Source of the DNA: Methylomonas sp. | Lineage (GTDB): Bacteria > Pseudomonadota > Gammaproteobacteria > Methylococcales > Methylomonadaceae | DNA: 12,090 nucleotides | Direction: 5' to 3' | Assembly (NCBI GenBank): GCA_028688235.1 | Contig: JAQTYP010000053.1 | Span: 1 to 12,090 of the forward strand | Shown here: one piece after another, positions 6,537 through 12,090 of the stretch | How the letters are laid out: each line of letters begins with the position of its first letter | How positions within the stretch are numbered: the first letter of the stretch is position 1 | Made by a program: the position numbers and the translations under genes | Notes under the pieces: generated by a model | The model's input: only the letters and a program-made list of their open reading frames with translations | Database searches by the model: none | What the model was told of the DNA's origin: nothing

Positions 6537-7037
6537 ATGGATATTATCAAGCAGTATCTGGCGCTGTGTTGGTTCCATGTTTCGCCGCTTCAGCTCCAAA
6601 GATCGCTACGTTTTTTTCAGAACAACCTGATTTTCAATTTTCTGGTGTTCTTTTTCATCCATTTCAATATGACGGATGATATCGAATCCATTTCGGAAGT
6701 CATCATCGAAACCGCGCTAAATCTGGGGTTCATCGGCCTTACCCTGTGGCTGAACCGTTCGTCGCACACCTTCATACAAGTCTCGTCCGCCATCTTGTTT
6801 TGCGAAAATATCGTCGGCGTCTTCCTGGTTCCCATCATGTTCTGGGCTACGGTGGCGGAGGATTTCTGGGGCTATGCCTTGATATCGCTGACTTTAGCCT
6901 GGAACTGGGCCATGGTGGCGGCCATTTTCAAAAAAGTCCTGGACATCAACCTGTTAGCCGGCCTGGTGATGTCTATGTTTTACTTTCTGTTCAGCTTCGG
7001 CGGCGGTTTTGCCGTCAATAGTCTAATAACAGGATAA
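6537..7037 (+). CDS. Small multi-pass membrane protein, unknown function
   Basis: 166 residues, largely hydrophobic, with four or five probable membrane helices: about 30-44, 60-75, 84-106, 111-130 and 135-163, the last of which ends in a glycine-rich FSFGGGFAVNSL. The N-terminal 25 residues are amphipathic (PLQLQRSLRFF). The overall look resembles small Yip1-type inner-membrane proteins, but I do not recognise a family with confidence. The ATG at 6537 lacks a clear ribosome binding site, so the start is uncertain. It is separated by 170 bp of featureless sequence from the dynamin-like gene, and the two may or may not be co-transcribed. Confidence 0.65.
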   Translation: MDIIKQYLALCWFHVSPLQLQRSLRFFQNNLIFNFLVFFFIHFNMTDDIESISEVIIETALNLGFIGLTLWLNRSSHTFIQVSSAILFCENIVGVFLVPIMFWATVAEDFWGYALISLTLAWNWAMVAAIFKKVLDINLLAGLVMSMFYFLFSFGGGFAVNSLITG

Positions 7038-7137
7038 CGACCGATATCCCGGCGACCGTTCTATGTCGAATTCATCGCCACCGGCTCACGGGTAGGATAA
7101 TTCCGATCGATATTCGGAAACAGCCTATTGTCCGATT

Positions 7138-7166
7138 CTGACAATTCGTTACGATAGCCATATAAG
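7138..7166 (+). promoter_or_regulatory. Sigma-70 promoter for the porin / GGDEF-EAL operon
   Basis: CTGACA (7138-7143) and TATAAG (7161-7166) each match consensus at five of six positions with an ideal 17-bp spacer. The predicted start near 7173 gives a leader of about 75 nt, which contains a small hairpin (CCCGT 7197-7201 / ACGGG 7211-7215). This is the best sigma-70 promoter in the window. Confidence 0.6.
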
Positions 7167-7246
7167 AAAGCTTTAATGCAAGCACACAGAAAACGACCCG
7201 TCATTTTGCCACGGGCCACCCATCAAAACCCATCGATGAGGGGCTG

Positions 7247-8503
7247 ATGCCTATCGACATTTCACCGCGCCAATTGCATACGGCTGTAGTTTTTGGCCTG
7301 CTGTTTGGCCTGGGGTCGGCCTGCCACGGCGATACGGAAAATCTTCCTCGCTTTAGCTTGCGAGGCTTCGGCACCTTAGGCGGGGTCTACCATAACGACG
7401 AAGGGACATTGTTTCGCAGAGACATAGGGCAAGCCGGCGGCGCAAGGCGCGATCAGGTTTCGTTGGTACAGGATTCCATGCTGGGCGCGCAACTCAGCTT
7501 ATTTTTGCATGAGCAGTTCGAAATCACCGCTCAGGCCATCAGCCGCTTGAACACCGAAAACAATTTGAATCCGCAACTGACCTGGGGCTATGTCAAATAC
7601 AAACCGGACGAAGCCGTCAGTCTGCGCATCGGCCGCCTGGGAGTAGACACCTACATGCAGGGCGATTCCGCTCAAATCGGCTACGCCAATCTGCCGATAC
7701 GGCAGCCGATAACCTTCTATCCCCGGATATTCGACGGGATGGACGCCGAATTCAACCATCCCCTGGGCGACGGCACCCTGCGCCTCAAGGGTTTTGGTGG
7801 TTGGACCCAAGGCAAACTGATAGGCAGCCTTTCCGCCGGCGCTGTTTACGATACCGGCGGCTCGCAATTTCTCGGCGGCATAGTGGAATATGCGCTGTAC
7901 GGCTGGACGGGCCGTTTTTCCGCGGGCCAATTGCGCATGCGCAACGAGATCGACACAATAAGTCCCGGCAGTCCCGAATTGGCGGCGCTGCAAATGCTTC
8001 CCAACGGCGCGCAAATCATCGACGTCATCAGTCAGAAAAATCGGGAAATCAACTTTCAAACACTGGCCGCCAGTTACGATTCCGGACCGTTACAGGGAAT
8101 TTTCAGTTTCAGTTTCCTGGAATCCGCACAATGGCCAGATAGAACTTTGCTTTACTCCCATGTTGGCTATCGCCTTGGGCCCGTGACGCCTTATATCTCC
8201 TATTCCAGCCAACACGGTTCCAGACCATTCATTTCGTCGGGACTTCCCTCCGGCCCGGCTTTTAATGCGATCAATCAAGCAGCATTACTGGCCCAGAGCG
8301 GCGTATTCGTCAACCAGTCCGACCTTATCGTCGGCGCTCGCTACGACTTCATAGACAACATGGCGCTGAAGTTTCAGGTCGATTTCATGCGCTACAAGGA
8401 TCCTGAAAGCATCATCGACGCCGATTTGTTGACCCAATCCGCCGACCGCTGGACGACACGTTCGCTAACGGTATTTTCTCTAGCCCTGGACTTCGTGTTT
8501 TGA
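7247..8503 (+). CDS. Outer-membrane porin-like beta-barrel protein
   Basis: 418 residues. It has an N-terminal signal peptide (hydrophobic about residues 12-26, cleavage near ACHGD). The mature sequence alternates polar and hydrophobic residues with many aromatic and glycine positions, for example LTWGYVKYKP and RLGVDTYMQGD. It ends in LDFVF; the terminal phenylalanine is the signature recognised by the BAM machinery. It is probably a 14- to 18-strand porin-like channel, substrate unknown. The ATG at 7247 has GAGGGG at 7238-7243, a strong though closely spaced ribosome binding site. It is the first gene of the operon, nearly touching the next gene (2 bases between stop and ATG). An outer-membrane channel beside a periplasmic binding-like protein suggests solute sensing or uptake; this is inferred. 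Confidence 0.75.
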   Translation: MPIDISPRQLHTAVVFGLLFGLGSACHGDTENLPRFSLRGFGTLGGVYHNDEGTLFRRDIGQAGGARRDQVSLVQDSMLGAQLSLFLHEQFEITAQAISRLNTENNLNPQLTWGYVKYKPDEAVSLRIGRLGVDTYMQGDSAQIGYANLPIRQPITFYPRIFDGMDAEFNHPLGDGTLRLKGFGGWTQGKLIGSLSAGAVYDTGGSQFLGGIVEYALYGWTGRFSAGQLRMRNEIDTISPGSPELAALQMLPNGAQIIDVISQKNREINFQTLAASYDSGPLQGIFSFSFLESAQWPDRTLLYSHVGYRLGPVTPYISYSSQHGSRPFISSGLPSGPAFNAINQAALLAQSGVFVNQSDLIVGARYDFIDNMALKFQVDFMRYKDPESIIDADLLTQSADRWTTRSLTVFSLALDFVF

Positions 8504-8505
8504 TC

Positions 8506-8958
8506 ATGGGCAAGCGATTTTCAGGTACCAAGACCTGGGTAATGCTATTGGCGCTGATCCTGTTTTCGGCTTCGGCGCGGCCCGACATCGTGGTGATAGT
8601 CAACGCCGCTAGCAATGTCGAACAACTGTCGCGAGACGATGTCGTCAATATCTTCATGGGGCGTTACCGCAAACTTCCGGATGGCACAAGCGTCATGCCG
8701 CTGGACATCAAAGGCGATGCTCCGGAGAAAAAAGATTTTTATAAAGCCCTGCTTGACAAGAATCTGCCGGAAGTCAACGCCTACTGGGCCAGACTGGTTT
8801 TTTCCGGGCGAACCTCGCCCCCGCTGATACTGGAAGATGCCGATCAGGTGCTGAAAAAAGTTACACTCGATCCTACCGTGATTGGATACACCACCGATTC
8901 CGGAACAAGGGAGGGCGTTAAAATTGTCTACCGCCTGCCTGTAACAAGTACACCATGA
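8506..8958 (+). CDS. Small periplasmic phosphate-binding-like (PstS-like) protein
   Basis: 150 residues. A signal peptide covers about residues 1-24 (WVMLLALILFSASARP). The mature part has features of the short PBP-like family related to phosphate ABC transporter substrate-binding proteins: IVVIVNAASNVEQLSRDDVVNIFMGRY near the start, and VTLDPTVIGYTTD near the end. It is about half the length of a true PstS and so is one lobe or a minimal fold. No ABC transporter permease or ATPase gene lies nearby, so transport is unlikely and a sensing or adaptor role fits better. The ATG at 8506 is preferred; an in-frame TTG at 8500 would overlap the upstream stop. The next gene starts 4 bases after this stop. 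Confidence 0.75.
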   Translation: MGKRFSGTKTWVMLLALILFSASARPDIVVIVNAASNVEQLSRDDVVNIFMGRYRKLPDGTSVMPLDIKGDAPEKKDFYKALLDKNLPEVNAYWARLVFSGRTSPPLILEDADQVLKKVTLDPTVIGYTTDSGTREGVKIVYRLPVTSTP

Positions 8959-8962
8959 GCCC

Positions 8963-11401
8963 ATGTTAAGCTCGCTAAAAACCGGATTAAGGCATTTCCG
9001 CGCCTGGCGTACCAGCAGCCTGGTGGTCGACAGCACGCTGAGCATCTCTCTATTGGCAATTGCGCTTGCTTCGATGTTCGCGCTGATGGGCGCGGCCATT
9101 ATTCGCGATCATGAAACCTACCGCATGCTGCGCCAGGTCGACGATTTGTTGTCCACCGTCGAAAGCACGGTTCAGGTCGCCTGTTTCACCAAAGACTTGA
9201 CCTTGGCCCAGGATGCGGCCAAGGGATTGATGACCAATCGCTTGATCAGCGGCGTCAAAATCACCGCGGGCGTGGAAGTGTTGGCCGTGGCACATAGACA
9301 GGACGCCCCGTCATTCTCCGACGCTCACAGCGTGAGCCACGCGATATCCTCCCCGTTCAATGTCAACGAAACCGTCGGCGAAATTGAGCTGACCACCGAT
9401 AACGACTATATCCGTCGTGAAGCCTTCGAATACTCCATCATCAGTTCCATTGCGTTGGCATTGGAAGTCGTGGCGATTGTCTGCGCCGTGGCGTTGGTAA
9501 TGTTCAAGCGCGTCGTTCGTCCCATACGCACACTATCGGATAGGATACACGTCATCCCCGTAGACTCCGGCGAACGCGTTCAACCACCGGCCGGTAATGC
9601 CGATAACGAAATCGGCCAACTGGCCGGCGATTTCAACGACTTGATTGCCAAAACAACGCGACTATTGACGGAAGAACAAAAAATGCGGCAGGAAATCGCG
9701 TTGAGCGAAAACCGCCTTCGCACACTGGTCGAAAACTCACCCGACATCATTGTCCGCTACGACAGGGAATTTCGCCTTGTCTTCGTGAACGGCGCCTACG
9801 AAAGGGAAACCGGCGTAGCGGCCAATCGGACACTGGGCCAATACTTAAGCGATCAGAGCCTCTGGCGACCGAAAAACATGACGAGCGATGAGTACCTTAT
9901 GCGATTGCAACGCGTCATGGATACCGGCACACCCGATCTGATTCAGCTGGAATGGCACCGTCCCGATGGACAATGGGTCAGCCATGAAATGTATGTGGTC
10001 GCGGAATACGACGTGTTCGATCAGGTGGTCGGTACGCTGGCGATAGGCCGCGACGTCACCGAGCGCAAAATGGCCGAACGCCTGCTACAACACCAAGCGA
10101 CTTACGATGCATTGACAGGCTTACCTAACCGGCGCCTGTTCCATGACCGCCTGCACGAAGAAATCGCCAAAGCCAAGCGTGGACATTACCCTGTCGGTTT
10201 ATTGTTCATCGACCTCGACCGCTTCAAGGAAGTCAACGATACCTTGGGCCATACGATAGGCGACGCGCTGCTGGTCGAAGCGGCGCAACGCATTCATGCC
10301 TGGGTACGCGAATACGACATCGTCGCCCGCCTTGCCGGCGACGAATTCGTCGTCATTCTGCCGAATATCAGCGAAACATGCCCACTGGAACGCATCGCCG
10401 GCAATATCGTCTCGGCAATGGCCCAGCCTTTTCATTTCGGCGAACAAAGCGCCTTCGTTTCCGCCAGCATAGGCGTCGCCCTGTTTCCGCAAGATGCAGA
10501 TAACGAAGAAGGCTTGATCGCTTGCGCCGATCAAGCGATGTATAAGGCCAAGCAAGCAGGCCGCGACAATTTCAGCTTCTTCACCCCGGACATGCTGGAT
10601 CACGCCCAGCAAAGACTGCAGTTGATCAACGATTTGCGCGGCGCGCTGAGCAAAAATCAACTCGAAGTCTTTTTTCAACCCATCATCGACACCGCCAGCG
10701 GGGACATCGTGAAAGCCGAAGCCTTGTTACGCTGGCATCATACCAGCTTGGGCCTGATTTCTCCCGACCGTTTCATCGGCCTGGCGGAAGAAGCCGGACT
10801 GATACACGACATCGGCGACTGGGTATTTCGCGAAACGGTGGATACGGTCAAACGTTGGATATTTCTGACGGGTCAAGACAAGCACCAGCAGATCAGCGTC
10901 AACATATCCCCGCGCCAATTCGTCAAAGGCGATTCGGTGTTAAAAGCCATCGCCTATTTACGATCATCCGGTCTGGAACCTGAGCATATCGGCGTCGAGA
11001 TTACCGAAAACATTCTGCTGGAAGACAGTCCGATTGTTAACGACAAACTGCAATATTTACGTCTATCGGGCATCGAAATTTCTCTGGACGACTTCGGCAC
11101 CGGTTATTCGTCCATGGCCTATCTGAAAAAATTCAACATCGATTATTTGAAAATCGACCGTTCTTTCGTACTGGATTTGGAAACGGATCTGAGCGATAAA
11201 ACCATTGCGGAAGCCATCGTCGTGATGGCCCACCGTCTGGGGCTGAAAGTCATCGCCGAAGGTGTCGAAACCCCTGGACAACTGGCGATATTGACGGCGG
11301 TCGGCTGCGAATACGTGCAGGGCTATCTCTACGCCAGGCCCATGCCTGCCGCTGAATTCCTGCTCTATGTCATGCAAAACCAGGACCAGAGAATGCGCTG
11401 A
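8963..11401 (+). CDS. Membrane c-di-GMP enzyme: periplasmic sensor, HAMP, PAS, GGDEF, EAL
   Basis: 812 residues. Membrane helices at about 25-47 and 158-181 flank a periplasmic domain of about 110 residues, similar in layout to CHASE8-type sensors. Then come a HAMP (about 182-235), a PAS (about 250-370), a GGDEF domain (about 378-540) and an EAL domain (about 555-805). The GGDEF signature is AGDEF at 458-462, with the c-di-GMP inhibitory I-site REYD (449-452) five residues before it. The EAL domain appears intact: EALLRW (586-591), NISPRQF, EITEN, DDFGTGYSS, KIDRSF, AEGVET and the QGYLYARP end. So phosphodiesterase activity is likely, while diguanylate cyclase activity is uncertain. It is the last gene of the operon and is translationally close to the periplasmic-protein gene, which may modulate its sensor domain. 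Confidence 0.92.
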   Translation: MLSSLKTGLRHFRAWRTSSLVVDSTLSISLLAIALASMFALMGAAIIRDHETYRMLRQVDDLLSTVESTVQVACFTKDLTLAQDAAKGLMTNRLISGVKITAGVEVLAVAHRQDAPSFSDAHSVSHAISSPFNVNETVGEIELTTDNDYIRREAFEYSIISSIALALEVVAIVCAVALVMFKRVVRPIRTLSDRIHVIPVDSGERVQPPAGNADNEIGQLAGDFNDLIAKTTRLLTEEQKMRQEIALSENRLRTLVENSPDIIVRYDREFRLVFVNGAYERETGVAANRTLGQYLSDQSLWRPKNMTSDEYLMRLQRVMDTGTPDLIQLEWHRPDGQWVSHEMYVVAEYDVFDQVVGTLAIGRDVTERKMAERLLQHQATYDALTGLPNRRLFHDRLHEEIAKAKRGHYPVGLLFIDLDRFKEVNDTLGHTIGDALLVEAAQRIHAWVREYDIVARLAGDEFVVILPNISETCPLERIAGNIVSAMAQPFHFGEQSAFVSASIGVALFPQDADNEEGLIACADQAMYKAKQAGRDNFSFFTPDMLDHAQQRLQLINDLRGALSKNQLEVFFQPIIDTASGDIVKAEALLRWHHTSLGLISPDRFIGLAEEAGLIHDIGDWVFRETVDTVKRWIFLTGQDKHQQISVNISPRQFVKGDSVLKAIAYLRSSGLEPEHIGVEITENILLEDSPIVNDKLQYLRLSGIEISLDDFGTGYSSMAYLKKFNIDYLKIDRSFVLDLETDLSDKTIAEAIVVMAHRLGLKVIAEGVETPGQLAILTAVGCEYVQGYLYARPMPAAEFLLYVMQNQDQRMR

Positions 11402-11411
11402 ACAACGTGAA

Positions 11412-11435
11412 GCGCATCGTTCGCGACAGATGCGC
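11412..11435. repeat. Hairpin downstream of the GGDEF-EAL gene
   Basis: Perfect 7-bp arms GCGCATC (11412-11418) and GATGCGC (11429-11435) around a 10-nt loop, starting 11 bases after the stop codon. It could help terminate or stabilise the operon transcript, but no T-run follows, so it is not called a terminator. Confidence 0.4.
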
Positions 11436-11458
11436 CTCCTAACGTCGGCACATCCTAT

Positions 11459-11618
11459 TTGCAGAGAAAGAAACACAGTGCCGAATTTAAAGCCAAAGTA
11501 GCGCTAAAAGCCCTAAAAGGCGAAAGACCATCAACGAGATCGCATGCGAGCACCAAGTGCATCCGAATCAGGTCTCAAATTGGAAAAAGGAAGCGCAAGC
11601 AGGGCTCGTCGAAGCCAT
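11459..11618 (+). pseudogene. IS3-family orfA (transposase N-terminal) remnant, frameshifted and truncated
   Basis: From 11459 one frame reads QRKKHSAEFKAKVALKALKGE, the opening of IS3/IS911-type OrfA proteins, whose helix-turn-helix binds the element ends. Near 11521-11528 the frame breaks; shifting by one base restores INEIACEHQVHPNQVSNWKK and then EAQAGLVEAI, the expected continuation. A lost A in what was probably GAAAAG explains it. The remnant ends at the palindrome starting at 11617. No orfB, no DDE domain and no terminal inverted repeats are seen, and the start is only a TTG. It is a dead fragment of roughly 53 residues out of the usual 90-100. Confidence 0.85.
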
Positions 11619-11718
11619 CGTTCCCACGCTCCTGCGGGGGAATGCAGCATCCGCTCGGTGCAGTTTGGGACGCTGGAGCGTCCGCCTCTGCGTTCCTACG
11701 CGGGAGCGTGGGAACGAT
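11617..11718. repeat. 102-bp imperfect palindrome (REP/MITE-like element)
   Basis: The outer 20-bp arms (11617-11636 and 11699-11718, beginning ATCGTTCCCACGCTCC) are complementary at 19 of 20 positions, and the pairing continues to 31 bp with four mismatches. A perfect inner hairpin GACGCT-GG-AGCGTC lies near the centre (about 11669-11682). There is no coding potential. Elements with CGTTCCCACGCTC ends are recalled as dispersed repeats in several gammaproteobacteria and other bacteria. It abuts the truncated IS3 remnant, so it either inserted there or marks a deletion junction. Transcribed from either side it would form a very stable hairpin. Confidence 0.8.
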
Positions 11719-11777
11719 AAAAGGCTGTTTTCTTAACTTAATGGCAGTGACGGCGCACAGTTATTTTTTGCGGAATC

Positions 11778-12090
11778 CTAAAAACCTGGCAAGGACATTT
11801 GTTCAGGCCCGCTGTCGGCTTTTAGGCATGCGGCCCGCTCAACCTCCCCTACCAACCATAGCCTCAATACTTCGATAATATGATTTTGCTCATCGACCGT
11901 CAGTTGCCGCCCGGCGGAGATGCCGTGCCATTTTTGCAGACATCTCCGACAACAACAGGCGGTGGCGTGCTGAGCGACGAACACTGGATGGCCCTTAAAA
12001 GGCGTCTGCTTGCCGTCGTTGGGGATGTCCGCCGGCACAAGGCGCCGGGCGATGAAATCTCGGGCGTGATCCAATATCTCCGGCAGGCCT
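11778..12090 (-). CDS. DUF4186 family protein (5' end outside window)
   Basis: The minus-strand frame is open to the right edge; the stop is TAG at 11778-11780, giving about 103 visible C-terminal residues. The family signature is clear: a HARDFIARRL stretch, then NDGKQTPFKGHPVFVAQHAT, a cysteine-rich ACCCRRCLQKWHGI and the DEQ(N/x)HIIEVLRLWL helix. The cysteine and histidine residues could bind a metal. The family's function is unknown to me. The TTG at 12072-12074 is internal. It faces the decayed IS/palindrome region tail-first, 59 bp from the palindrome. Confidence 0.8.
   Translation of the reverse strand, partial: GLPEILDHARDFIARRLVPADIPNDGKQTPFKGHPVFVAQHATACCCRRCLQKWHGISAGRQLTVDEQNHIIEVLRLWLVGEVERAACLKADSGPEQMSLPGF

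Noticed and set aside
7499..8059. Long antisense open frame of 186 codons within the porin gene
   Set aside because: It is a frame shadow of a convincing signal-peptide-bearing beta-barrel gene; its translation shows no domain.
8545..9099. Antisense open frame of 184 codons across the PstS-like gene and the next gene
   Set aside because: The plus-strand genes carry a signal peptide and family motifs; the antisense product shows none.
11719..11777. Possible end of another insertion sequence after the palindrome
   Set aside because: The stretch is only 59 bp, with no inverted partner and no transposase coding sequence, so it cannot be supported.

Overview
The window looks like a piece of a gammaproteobacterial chromosome. 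UvrD, the NtrB/NtrC pair, the porin and the GGDEF-EAL protein are all typical of that class. Together with the DUF4186 gene and the REP-like palindrome family, the content would fit a methanotroph-type (Methylococcales-like) genome, but that placement is an inference from gene style only and was not tested.

Layout: (1) 1-810, the C-terminal part of the UvrD helicase, running in from the left. (2) 1056-1481 on the minus strand, a small secreted protein of unknown function. (3) 1482-2338, a long intergenic region that is not empty. It holds a near-ideal sigma-54 promoter (1751-1767), two weak NtrC-like dyads 32 bp apart centred about 98 and 130 bp upstream of the predicted start, and about 90 bp downstream a strong intrinsic terminator (1816-1867) with no credible gene between. 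This has the architecture of a nitrogen-regulated small RNA. Further stronger NtrC-like dyads lie between that unit and ntrB. (4) 2339-4916, ntrB and ntrC, the nitrogen two-component system. (5) 5014-6366, a membrane protein with a dynamin-like GTPase fold whose nucleotide-binding motifs look degenerate. (6) 6537-7037, a small multi-pass membrane protein. (7) 7247-11401, a tight three-gene operon: an outer-membrane beta-barrel protein, a small periplasmic phosphate-binding-like protein, and a two-pass membrane protein with HAMP, PAS, GGDEF and EAL domains. A good sigma-70 promoter precedes it. (8) 11402-11777, a decayed end: a frameshifted and truncated IS3-family orfA remnant abutting a 102-bp imperfect palindrome. 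(9) 11778-12090 on the minus strand, a DUF4186 gene running out of the window.

How the parts may work together: NtrB should phosphorylate NtrC under nitrogen limitation; NtrC-P should activate sigma-54 promoters, of which the one at 1751-1767 is the only convincing example in the window. The predicted target is a short RNA next to the regulator genes, and the dyads in front of ntrB suggest autoregulation. Separately, the 7247-11401 operon looks like an envelope-sensing c-di-GMP module, in which the small periplasmic protein may act on the periplasmic part of the GGDEF-EAL protein.
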